5,926 nt of DNA from Rhodococcus sp. IITR03 (lineage in GTDB: Bacteria > Actinomycetota > Actinomycetes > Mycobacteriales > Mycobacteriaceae), in contig LATQ01000137.1 of the NCBI GenBank assembly GCA_001017865.1, positions 1 through 5,926 on the forward strand, written 5' to 3'. The translations under genes and the position numbers were made by a program. Under the pieces are notes generated by a model. The model worked only from the letters and a program-made list of their open reading frames with translations, ran no database searches and was not told the DNA's origin. Below, piece by piece: positions 1-5,527 of the stretch. Position 1 is the stretch's first letter. Each line of letters starts with the position of its first letter.

Positions 1-1150
1 CTCCAGGTGGTCGTCGCGGCGGCGGACAGCAGGGCAGCGGTCACCAGAGATCGACGCGACACCGGCGACCCCGGCGATCGCGCCGCGACCATGGGAACCG
101 CGACCTGCCCGAGACGGTTGCCGGTCAACCGTACGGCCAGCGCCGACGCGCGGTCGGACGGTGCGACGAGTTCGACGACCCACGTCATGGTCAGGGGTTG
201 GCCGACGCCCCAGAACATTCCGCACACGGCGAGCAACGCGCCGATGACCCACGGGTTCGGCACGAGCGGTAGCAGCGCGACAGGCACGATGGTCCCGGCG
301 GTCGCGGAGACGAGCAGCCACCTGCGCGGAATCCGGCGCAGCGCCCACGGCAGCAGCACGCGAGACGATCGACGCCACGGTGCGGGCGGTGAGCAGGATC
401 GACACCAGGAGCACACCGAACCCGAACTGCTCACCGAGCAACGGCAGGTAGGCCACGACGAGGTCGACCGAAGCGAGGACCACCAGGCTCGACAACATCG
501 CGGGCTTCATGCCCTTCGTGGCGAGCATCGACAGGATCGACTGGGGCGCGCCGTCCTCCGCGGTGCGACCGGAGCCGGGCGGCTCGCGAAGCCCCAGCAC
601 CAGCGCAGGGAGAGCAGCGAAACCACCGTCATGACCAGCAACGCTCCGGTGGTCTCGACGGATCCGCTGCCGTCGCCGGTGGTCGCGGCGATCACGCCGG
701 AGACGGGCACACCGACGGCCTGCCCGACCGACACACCCAGCGTCAGACCGGCGAACCCACGATCCAGCCGGCCCGGCGGCGACAGGATCGACACGAACGC
801 CTGCCCCGACACCGTGACGAGCAACTGCCCGAGACCGAGCACGACGTTGCCGGCGGCGAGCACCAGCAATCCCGAACTGAGAGCGATCAACCGGCGCCGA
901 CCGTGGTGACGACGATGCCCGAACGGAGAATGGCGGTCGCGTGCCCGCGGTCCACGGCGCGTCCCATCCGCACCGCCGCGATCAGCGGAACGATGGCGTA
1001 GAGCGCCGTGACGGCGCCGATGGTCGTCGCGTCCCCGCCGAGAGCGAGGATCCGGTAGGAGACCAGGACGCGGATCGACTGGAATGCCGCGTGCAGCAGG
1101 GCCGTGGACAAGCACAGATACAGCAGCCAGTGACGCGGAGGATGCGGCAT
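1..1150 (-). CDS. MFS permease, C-terminus off the window, several frameshifts
   Basis: This is an integral membrane transporter of the major facilitator superfamily; the substrate is unknown. It starts at ATG 1150, three bases after the lipoprotein stop, so it is the third gene of the operon. The first part carries hydrophobic helices and a loop GRAVDRGHA that fits the MFS motif A (G-x3-D-R/K-x-G) between helices 2 and 3. Continuous MFS-like sequence can only be read by changing frame. One base is missing near 891 (GVVTTVGAG to LIALSSG join) and one near 600-620. A +1 or -2 shift lies near 360, and a compensating pair seems to lie between about 90 and 20. Helix-rich text such as GMFWGVGQPLTMTWVVELV continues to the left edge, where the gene is cut. 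Restored, at least about 380 residues are present, close to a full 12-helix protein. It could be a real pseudogene, but similar indels elsewhere favour sequence errors. Family call is firm, function is not. Confidence 0.8.
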
Positions 1151-1153
1151 ATG

Positions 1154-1609
1154 TCAGGCGCCGGCCGTCACGATCCGGTCGCCGAGCGGCGACTGCAAGG
1201 GGACCTCGAGGGTGCCGACGACGGCGACCATGATGCACATGCGGTCCTGCATCTCCGGCAGCGTGCCGCCGAGGAGCGTCACCGTCACCGTGTCGTCCGT
1301 TTCGGTGACGGTCGCGTCGACGCCGAAGCACTCGGGGGTGCCCGTCTCGAAGTGCAGGGCGATCCGGTCGTCGCTCACCCGCGACCACGACAGGATCGTC
1401 AGCGGATGCGCGTCGACGATGTCGGGTCGCGGCGAGAACGCCGTCGCCCCTGCCGGAACCGGTTCCTCGGGCAGCGCCGGTACGTCCGGTGTACTCGAAC
1501 TCGCCCCGCAGGCCGCGATGAGCAGGCACATCGCGAGGACGGTGATTCCCCGGCAGGCACGGACGACGGAACGCATGGTTCCCACGGTATTCCCGTGTCG
1601 CGTGTTCAT
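1154..1609 (-). CDS. Small secreted lipoprotein of unknown function
   Basis: This is a predicted lipoprotein anchored on the outer face of the cytoplasmic membrane. I do not recognise its family. ATG 1609 overlaps the permease stop by one base (TGATG), which suggests translational coupling and gives 151 residues. The alternative ATG 1576 gives 140 residues and a more typical signal peptide. From that start there is a charged MRSVVR n-region, a hydrophobic stretch, and the lipobox LIAAC with the lipidated cysteine at residue 23. A Pro/Ser-rich linker follows (about 24-52), then a compact beta-rich domain. That domain has two further cysteines (PECFG at 83 and DRMC at 114) that could form a disulfide after export. 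It ends in a hydrophobic strand with LEVPL and GDRIV. Its place between two membrane permeases hints at an extracytoplasmic partner role, but that is inference only. Confidence 0.75.
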   Translation of the reverse strand: MNTRHGNTVGTMRSVVRACRGITVLAMCLLIAACGASSSTPDVPALPEEPVPAGATAFSPRPDIVDAHPLTILSWSRVSDDRIALHFETGTPECFGVDATVTETDDTVTVTLLGGTLPEMQDRMCIMVAVVGTLEVPLQSPLGDRIVTAGA

Positions 1610-2534
1610 CACGCCAGCAGGGCGGCGGTCACGCCGATCGCAGGGATGGAGGCGAGGGTGGTGACGAGTGCGGCGTCGCGGGCGAGCACCGTGCCGCGCC
1701 CGTAGGCACTGGCGTAGACGAAGACGTTCTGCGCGGTCGGCAGTGCGGCGACCACCACGACGGCGAACAGTGCGTGGCCGTCGAGTCCGAACACGAATCG
1801 CCCCATCAGATACGCGAGCACGGGCTGGGCGAGGATCTTGAGCACAGATGCGAGCGCGATGTCGCGGCGCGGGCTCGTTCCCTTCTCGAGCACCCGGACG
1901 CCCTGCAGCGACAACCCGAACGCGAGCAGCGCACCGGGCACCGACGCGCCGCCGAGCAGATGGAACGGCTGCAGCAACGCCTCGGGAGGCGTCCATCCGC
2001 TGATCGCGATGGCGAGTCCGGCCGCGGCGGCCAGGACGATGGGGTTCTTGAACGGCGCGAGCAGGGTGTCGAGGCGCGAGACACCGGCGCGCATCGTCGA
2101 CAGGTCGAGCATCGTCAGCGCGATGGGGGAGAGCACGACGATCTGGAACAACAACAGGGGCGCGACGAACGACGCGTCGCCGAGCACGAACACGGCGATG
2201 GGGATGCCGAGGTTCGCGGAGTTGACGTAGCCGGCGCACAGCGCGCCGATGGTCGCCTCGGGAACTGCACGTCGCAGCCAGAGCTTGGCGACGACGAAGT
2301 GCACGATCGCGACGGCGAACGCCGTGGCCGCCGCGATGTAGAGGTTGGGCGAGAAGATCACCGACAGGTCGGACGTCGCGAGCACGTCGAACAGCAGCGC
2401 GGGGGTGGCGACGAAGAAGACGAGCCGGCTGAGCACCGTCTGCGCCTCGTGCCTGAGACTGCCAAGGGCCCCAGCGTGAAGCCGATGGCGATGATCACGA
2501 AGATGACACTGAACCCCGCGATCACACCCGACAC
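1609..2534 (-). CDS. AEC-family (auxin efflux carrier-like) permease, one frameshift near the start
   Basis: This is a membrane permease of the AEC (auxin efflux carrier/malonate permease) family, which exports or moves small organic acids; the substrate cannot be told here. The likely start is GTG 2534, with an in-frame TAG three codons upstream. It reads a first helix (GFSVIFVIIAIGF, residues 7-19), then loses frame in the GGGGCCC run near 2465-2470. Adding one base joins it to LRHEAQTVLSRL and FFVATPALLF, the usual second segment of the family. Restored, the protein is about 308 residues, normal for AEC permeases. It has further hydrophobic helices and the polar motif GYVNSANLGIPIA typical of the family's core, and ends ALLA. 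No Shine-Dalgarno is visible upstream; a TAGACT -10 eight bases before the GTG suggests a leaderless mRNA. A longer ATG start at 2658 exists only because of the frameshift and is rejected. Confidence 0.85.
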
Positions 2535-2573
2535 GGTTGCCTAGTCTAAGGACTCTGGGACGTCTCCCCGTCA
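2535..2573 (-). promoter_or_regulatory. Leaderless promoter for the AEC permease operon
   Basis: Read on the minus strand, TAGACT (2548-2543) fits the actinobacterial TAnnnT -10 and ends eight bases before GTG 2534. That places the transcript start at or next to the start codon. The -35 is weak: TGACGG (2573-2568) lies 19 bases upstream. There is no Shine-Dalgarno between the -10 and the GTG, in line with a leaderless message. Confidence 0.5.
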
Positions 2574-2591
2574 TCGGACCGAAGCGAGGGT

Positions 2592-2647
2592 CGAGACCGA
2601 TGTTGATTGCGGTTCTCGGCAGATTTTCGCGAACAACGTCGGTCTCG
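2592..2647. repeat. Long imperfect inverted repeat between rpsR2 and the permease gene
   Basis: The left arm CGAGACCGATGTTG (2592-2605) pairs with the right arm CAACGTCGGTCTCG (2634-2647), with a single G-T type mismatch in 14 positions. The 28-base interior can extend the stem through GCG (2609-2611) and CGC (2628-2630). It lies upstream of the permease promoter and downstream of the rpsR2 terminator. It could be a second terminator, an operator dyad or a structured RNA end; the sequence does not decide. Confidence 0.6.
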
Positions 2648-2660
2648 GGTGCACACATGA

Positions 2661-2696
2661 CGACGCCGCCCCTCCCGATGGGGAGAGGCGGCGTCG
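2661..2696 (-). terminator. Terminator hairpin of the C- ribosomal protein operon
   Basis: CGACGCCGCC (2661-2670) pairs perfectly with GGCGGCGTCG (2687-2696). After one C-A mismatch, CTCCC (2672-2676) pairs with GGGAG (2681-2685) around a GATG loop. It begins about 11 bases after the rpsR2 stop. The downstream strand (TCATGTGTG) is only weakly U-rich, as is common for terminators in high-GC actinobacteria. Confidence 0.75.
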
Positions 2697-2707
2697 GAAG
2701 CTACGAC

Positions 2708-2965
2708 CTACTTGCTGCTGACGTAGGGGAGCAGAGCCATCTCGCGGGCGTTCTTCACCGCGACGGCGACCTGACGCTGCTGCTGCGGGGTCAGGCCCGT
2801 GACGCGACGGCTGCGGATCTTGCCGCGGTCGGAGATGAAGGTGCGGAGCAGGTTGACGTCCTTGTAGTCGACGTACTCGATCTTCGCCGCGAAGAGGGGG
2901 TTCTTCTTGGGCTTGCGTCCCTCTACGGCACGCGACTTCTTCGACGGTCCTCGCTTGACTGCCAT
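2708..2965 (-). CDS. rpsR2: 30S ribosomal protein S18, zinc-independent paralogue
   Basis: S18 sits on the platform of the small subunit next to S6 and contacts 16S rRNA. The product is 85 residues and intact, with the S18 signatures [17 protein letters not shown] (residues 20-36), [15 protein letters not shown] (44-58) and a [21 protein letters not shown] end. The protein contains no cysteine at all, so it is the 'C-' form; zinc-binding S18 paralogues carry cysteines in the N-terminal part. ATG 2965 has a GAGGAG Shine-Dalgarno six bases upstream, which overlaps the rpsN2 stop TGA. It is the last gene of the four-gene operon and is followed by a strong hairpin. Expression is expected only in zinc shortage, through Zur sites about 740-810 bases upstream. 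A zinc-form rpsR should exist elsewhere in the genome. Confidence 0.95.
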   Translation of the reverse strand: MAVKRGPSKKSRAVEGRKPKKNPLFAAKIEYVDYKDVNLLRTFISDRGKIRSRRVTGLTPQQQRQVAVAVKNAREMALLPYVSSK

Positions 2966-2975
2966 ATCTCGCTCC

Positions 2976-3280
2976 TCACCAGCTCGACTTGTGGACGCCG
3001 GGTAGTTCCCCGCGGTGGGCGAGTTCACGCACACGCACTCGTGAGAGCCCGAACTTTCGCAGGTGGCCGCGCGGGCGGCCGTCCGCAGCGTCTCGATTGC
3101 GCAATCGTACCGGACTGGCGTCGCGGGGTAGACGCTGCAGTGCCCGCTGGGCTTCGCTGCGCTCCTCGGGCGAGGACGACGGTCGGCGCACGACCTCCTT
3201 CAGTTCCGCGCGCGCTCGGCGTACCGGGCCACGATCGCCTTCCGTTGCTCGTTGCGTGCAATCTTCGATTTCTTCGCCAT
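2976..3280 (-). CDS. rpsN2: 30S ribosomal protein S14, zinc-independent type, one frameshift
   Basis: S14 binds 16S rRNA in the head of the small subunit and is assembled late. The start [23 protein letters not shown] runs from ATG 3280, then meets a premature TGA at 3202-3200. Adding one base in the GCGCGCG stretch near 3211-3214 gives [20 protein letters not shown] and restores the rest, through [12 protein letters not shown] and GRPRG to the universal end LPGVHKSSW. The restored protein is 101 residues, the usual length of the long, zinc-free S14. The short zinc S14 (about 61 residues) has two CxxC motifs; none is present here. The gene begins two bases after the rpmG2 stop with GGAGGAG eight bases upstream. 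The break is likely a sequencing deletion, since the protein on both sides is fully conserved. Confidence 0.9.
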
Positions 3281-3282
3281 GA

Positions 3283-3450
3283 CTACTTCTCCTCCCGGAA
3301 GTCGACGTGTCTGCGCAGCACGGGGTCGTACTTGCGCAGGACGAGACGGTCGGGATCGTTCCGGCGGTTCTTCCGGGTGACGTAGGTGTAGCCGGTTCCC
3401 GCGGTCGAGCGAAGCTTGACGACGGGCCGGATCTCGCTGCGTGCTGCCAT
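3283..3450 (-). CDS. rpmG2: 50S ribosomal protein L33, zinc-independent paralogue
   Basis: L33 is a small protein of the large subunit near the E site. This 55-residue gene reads intact: [18 protein letters not shown], then [19 protein letters not shown] (residues 18-36), and [18 protein letters not shown]. The two cysteine pairs of zinc-bearing L33 are replaced by STAGTG and YDPVLRR, so it is a 'C-' form. ATG 3450 overlaps the rpmB2 stop by one base (TGATG) and has GGGGAG eight bases upstream, so translation is probably coupled. The stop TAG lies two bases before the rpsN2 start. Confidence 0.95.
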   Translation of the reverse strand: MAARSEIRPVVKLRSTAGTGYTYVTRKNRRNDPDRLVLRKYDPVLRRHVDFREEK

Positions 3451-3685
3451 CAGAACTTCTCCCCGCGGGCGCGCAGACGCGCGACGACGCTCTCGATGCC
3501 GTCGCGGTCGACGATCTTGATGCCTTGGTGGACAGGTTCAGCGTGACCCGGCGTCCGAGCGAGGGTACGAAATAGGTTCTGCGCTGGATGTTCGGGTTCC
3601 ACCGCCGGCTGGTGCGGACATGGGAGTGCGATACGGATCTCCCGAAACCGGGTCGCCGTCCGGTGAGTTGGCACGTGGCCGACAC
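3450..3685 (-). CDS. rpmB2: 50S ribosomal protein L28, zinc-independent paralogue, one frameshift
   Basis: L28 binds 23S rRNA and helps form the large subunit. The start is GTG 3685, backed by an AAAGGAG Shine-Dalgarno with a five-base spacer. The protein begins [15 protein letters not shown] and carries the L28 hallmark [16 protein letters not shown] (about residues 18-33). After VTLNLSTK the frame breaks: AAGGCATC needs one more G (near 3520-3524) to read [15 protein letters not shown] and finish RLRARGEKF. Restored, it has 78 residues, the normal length. Only one cysteine is present, against two CxxC pairs in zinc-bearing L28. It is the first gene of the minus-strand operon, with its leader directly under the Zur operators. 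The lesion resembles others in the window and is probably a read error. Confidence 0.92.
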
Positions 3686-3701
3686 GTCGGCTCCTTTCGT
3701 A

Positions 3702-3720
3702 GGTAACGACAATCATTTTC
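3702..3720. promoter_or_regulatory. Zur operator 1 (rpmB2 side)
   Basis: GGTAACGACAATCATTTTC is an imperfect dyad centred on 3711. On the minus strand its core reads AATGA-TTG-TCGTTA, like actinobacterial Zur boxes with AATGA half sites. It overlaps the -35 of the plus-strand promoter and lies just downstream of the predicted minus-strand transcript start, so binding could block both. The match to Zur is from recall of the consensus plus the zinc-related gene content. Confidence 0.75.
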
Positions 3721-3747
3721 GACAAAGTGCTTCGCCGACTGTACGCT
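3719..3747 (+). promoter_or_regulatory. Promoter of the mrf-rpmE2-rpmF operon
   Basis: TCGACA (3719-3724) is one base off TTGACA and stands exactly 17 bases before TACGCT (3742-3747), a TAnnnT -10. The predicted transcript start is near 3754, giving a leader of about 33 bases that holds Zur operator 2 and the AAAGGAG Shine-Dalgarno (3776-3782). Confidence 0.6.
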
Positions 3748-3766
3748 CAGATGTCGTTAATGACAA
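3738..3766 (-). promoter_or_regulatory. Promoter of the rpmB2-rpmG2-rpsN2-rpsR2 operon
   Basis: On the minus strand TTGTCA (3766-3761) is followed after 17 bases by TACAGT (3743-3738). The predicted start is near 3731, leaving a leader of about 46 bases. Its -10 shares two bases with the plus-strand -10, and its -35 lies inside Zur operator 2. The two promoters are therefore symmetric and probably exclude each other on a single DNA copy. Confidence 0.6.
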
Positions 3767-3774
3767 TCGTTATC
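3756..3774. promoter_or_regulatory. Zur operator 2 (mrf side)
   Basis: GTTAATGACAATCGTTATC is a dyad centred on 3765, with six of eight half-site positions matching (GTTAATGA against GATAACGA on the other strand). It shares the heptamer GACAATC with operator 1, centre to centre 54 bases apart. It covers the minus-strand -35 and the downstream side of the plus-strand start, and ends one base before the CGAAAGGAG leader motif is complete. Confidence 0.8.
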
Positions 3775-3786
3775 GAAAGGAGTCCT

Positions 3787-5004
3787 GTGGACACCAGGAC
3801 GCCGCTCGTCATCGTCTGCGGATGGCGCGGACGGACTGCGCAGGTCGCGCGGTCGCTCCTGCGTCCGGGCACCGCGGTCGTCCACCACGACCTGTCCGGT
3901 CTCGACCAGGGCGTACTCCGCCGCTCCGTGCTCACCGTCGAGGGCGAGCGCAGCGAGATCCTCGAACTCGCGCACGGGTGCGTCTCCTGCACGCTGCGCG
4001 AGGATCTGCTGCCGCTTCTGCGCCGCATGCGCGACTACAGCAGCGTCGACCGGATCGTGCTGCACCTCGACCCGCAACTCGAACCCGAGGCACTGTGCTG
4101 GGCAGTCGAACATGTCGTGGTGAGCGGGATCGTCGGTCGTGTCGACGGACCCGCGTCCCTCGATGTCCGAGTGGACGGCGTCGTGACCTGCCTCGACGCC
4201 GCGACCTGGCTCGAGGACGCGACGGGCGACGACGAACTGAACGAGCGTGTCGACGACGACCGCACCCTGGCGCAGGTCGTCGTCGGCCAGGTCGAGTTCG
4301 CCGATGCGTTGGTGGTGCTTCCGGGAGCGGACGGCTGGCAGCAGGCACGCCTGCACGCGGTGCTCACCCGACTCGCCCCGGACGCGCCGATCGCGTGGGC
4401 GGGGGAACCGGACGTCGAGCGGCTCCTCCGCGAGATACCCGCCACCGCCCGTCGGGGGACGATCGACGGGGCGCACTCGCCTCTCCTACGAGGTCAACCG
4501 CCCCTCGACGACGACTGCGGAATCCGCCTCGTCGAGTTCTCCGCCGACCGGCCGTTCCATCCGGAACGTCTCCACCACGCGATCGACGTGCTGCTCGACG
4601 GCGTCGTGCGCGTCCGAGGGCGACTGTGGGTCGCCACCCAACCCGACAATGCGCTGCTCGTCGAATCCGCCGGTGGAGGACTGCGGGTCGCTCATGCCGG
4701 GCCGTGGCTCGTGTCGATGGCTCCCGAGCAACAGCGCGAGATCCCGCCGGAACGCCGCGCGATGGCGTCGCTGCGCTGGGACGAACGCTACGGCGACCGG
4801 GACACGAGCATCGTCGTCCTCGTCCACGACGCCGACCCGGATCTCATCGACCGCACCCTGCGTGCGGCAGTCGTGACCGACGACGAGTTCGACCGCCCCG
4901 ACCTGTGGCCGACCTGGCACGACCCCTTCGGTCGATTCCACGAAGACCCATGTGACGACCTCCCGGCAGACCGCCGCGACAACGAGAGAGAGGAACACCG
5001 ATGA
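3787..5004 (+). CDS. mrf: CobW-like protein, orthologue of mycobacterial Rv0106/Mrf (MPY recruitment factor)
   Basis: In Mycobacterium smegmatis, Mrf is made in zinc shortage and is needed for the hibernation factor MPY to bind ribosomes built with C- proteins; I infer the same role here. The start GTG 3787 follows AAAGGAG by four bases and gives 405 residues. The fold is CobW/P47K-like but degenerate. The expected Walker A (GxxGxGKT) is reduced to GWRGRT near residues 12-17 with no lysine. The NKxD motif after FADALVV (171-177) is replaced by LPGADG. The switch cysteine motif survives as HGCVSC (63-68), with CxxC rather than CxCC. A CobW_C-type domain follows ([13 protein letters not shown] near 262-275, then GRLW). 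The tail has [15 protein letters not shown] (377-391), which could bind metal. It overlaps rpmE2 by four bases (ATGA). It matches Rv0106 closely from memory, including the HGCVSC and DPFG-x2-H-x-DPC motifs. It is less likely an active metal-chaperone GTPase. Confidence 0.88.
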   Translation: MDTRTPLVIVCGWRGRTAQVARSLLRPGTAVVHHDLSGLDQGVLRRSVLTVEGERSEILELAHGCVSCTLREDLLPLLRRMRDYSSVDRIVLHLDPQLEPEALCWAVEHVVVSGIVGRVDGPASLDVRVDGVVTCLDAATWLEDATGDDELNERVDDDRTLAQVVVGQVEFADALVVLPGADGWQQARLHAVLTRLAPDAPIAWAGEPDVERLLREIPATARRGTIDGAHSPLLRGQPPLDDDCGIRLVEFSADRPFHPERLHHAIDVLLDGVVRVRGRLWVATQPDNALLVESAGGGLRVAHAGPWLVSMAPEQQREIPPERRAMASLRWDERYGDRDTSIVVLVHDADPDLIDRTLRAAVVTDDEFDRPDLWPTWHDPFGRFHEDPCDDLPADRRDNEREEHR

Positions 5005-5252
5005 AACCGGCCCTGCATCCCGACTACCACCCCGTGGTCTTCCGGGACGCCAACACCGGCGCCACCTTCCTGACCCGCTCCACCGCGACATCCGAACGCA
5101 CGACCGTCTGGTCGGACGGCCGTACCTACCCGCTGATCGTCGTCGATGTCACGAGCGACTCGCACCCGTTCTGGACGGGCGCCGCCCGCCTGCTCGACAC
5201 CGCCGGTCGCGTCGAGAAGTTCGAGCGCAAGTACGGCCGGCGCCGACCCTGA
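5001..5252 (+). CDS. rpmE2: 50S ribosomal protein L31 type B, zinc-independent
   Basis: L31 bridges the two ribosomal subunits at the central protuberance. This intact 83-residue protein starts [20 protein letters not shown], carries FLTRST and [13 protein letters not shown], and ends with [26 protein letters not shown]. These are the standard type B (YkgM/RpmE2) signatures. There is no cysteine, whereas zinc L31 uses a CxxC plus further ligands. ATG 5001 overlaps the mrf stop (ATGA), with GAGAGAGGAA upstream, so translation is probably coupled to mrf. Type B L31 is a well-known Zur-repressed replacement protein that displaces zinc L31 and frees its metal. Confidence 0.96.
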   Translation: MKPALHPDYHPVVFRDANTGATFLTRSTATSERTTVWSDGRTYPLIVVDVTSDSHPFWTGAARLLDTAGRVEKFERKYGRRRP

Positions 5253-5285
5253 GCCCCGAACCTCCCGACATCGAAGGAGAACGAC

Positions 5286-5459
5286 ATGGCAGTCCCCAAA
5301 CGCAGGAAGTCCCGCTCGAACACCCGTCATCGCCGGTCGCAGTGGACGGCGAAGGTCCCCGATCTCGTGCCGGTCACGGTCGACGGAACGACAGTGAAGG
5401 TGCCCCGCAGGCTCGTCGAGGCCGTGCACAGGGGTGAGGTCGATCCCCGGACCGACTGA
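5286..5459 (+). CDS. rpmF: 50S ribosomal protein L32, cysteine-free
   Basis: L32 is a small protein of the large subunit near the exit of the peptide tunnel. The 57-residue product begins with the classic [20 protein letters not shown] and continues [12 protein letters not shown] and [20 protein letters not shown]. The two CxxC pairs found in zinc-bearing L32 (for example in Streptomyces) are absent; mycobacterial L32 is also of this cysteine-free type. ATG 5286 has AAGGAG (5274-5279) with a six-base spacer and lies 33 bases after the rpmE2 stop, so it is likely the third gene of the Zur-controlled plus-strand operon. No clear terminator follows before mprA. Whether the genome has a second, zinc-type rpmF cannot be seen here. 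Confidence 0.95.
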   Translation: MAVPKRRKSRSNTRHRRSQWTAKVPDLVPVTVDGTTVKVPRRLVEAVHRGEVDPRTD

Positions 5460-5486
5460 GTCGTAGAGCCGCCGGCCACCGCGGGT

Positions 5487-5503
5487 TCTCAGCGCGCTCT
5501 CAG
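5487..5503 (+). promoter_or_regulatory. Direct repeat TCTCAG upstream of mprA, likely autoregulatory site
   Basis: TCTCAG occurs at 5487-5492 and again at 5498-5503, with start points 11 bases apart, about one helical turn. OmpR-family regulators bind tandem direct repeats of this kind, and MprA is known to bind direct repeats and to regulate its own gene. A CACAAT (5515-5520) follows, seven bases before ATG 5528, and could be a -10 for a leaderless mRNA. Confidence 0.55.
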
Positions 5504-5527
5504 TAGGGGCAGGCCACAATGGTGATC

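Noticed and set aside
7..909. A 300-codon plus-strand frame opposite the MFS gene
   Set aside because: No recognisable domain; the opposite strand gives convincing transporter sequence once the indels are restored.
1774..2544. A 256-codon plus-strand frame opposite the AEC permease
   Set aside because: Charged, low-complexity Glu/Arg/Asp text without a family match, antisense to a gene with clear membrane segments.
2535..2658. ATG 2658 as start of the AEC permease
   Set aside because: The added N-terminal text is Arg/Gly/His-rich and not membrane-like, and GTG 2534 in the neighbouring frame gives the proper first helix.
3200..3712. A 170-codon minus-strand frame joining L28 and the start of S14
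   Set aside because: It looks like a fusion, but only because rpmB2 has lost a base; the middle part is out-of-frame L33 DNA.
3588..4955. A 455-codon open frame on the plus strand overlapping mrf and the rpmB2 region
   Set aside because: It is rich in Arg, Pro and Ala with no domain, overlaps the well-supported mrf frame and crosses the Zur control region; it is a high-GC shadow.
4788..5519. A 243-codon minus-strand frame across mrf, rpmE2 and rpmF
   Set aside because: It is antisense to three supported genes and shows no motif.
5253..5527. A terminator between rpmF and mprA
   Set aside because: Only short weak stems such as CTGAG/CTCAG (5456-5460 with 5488-5492) are seen, with no U-run, so no terminator is called.
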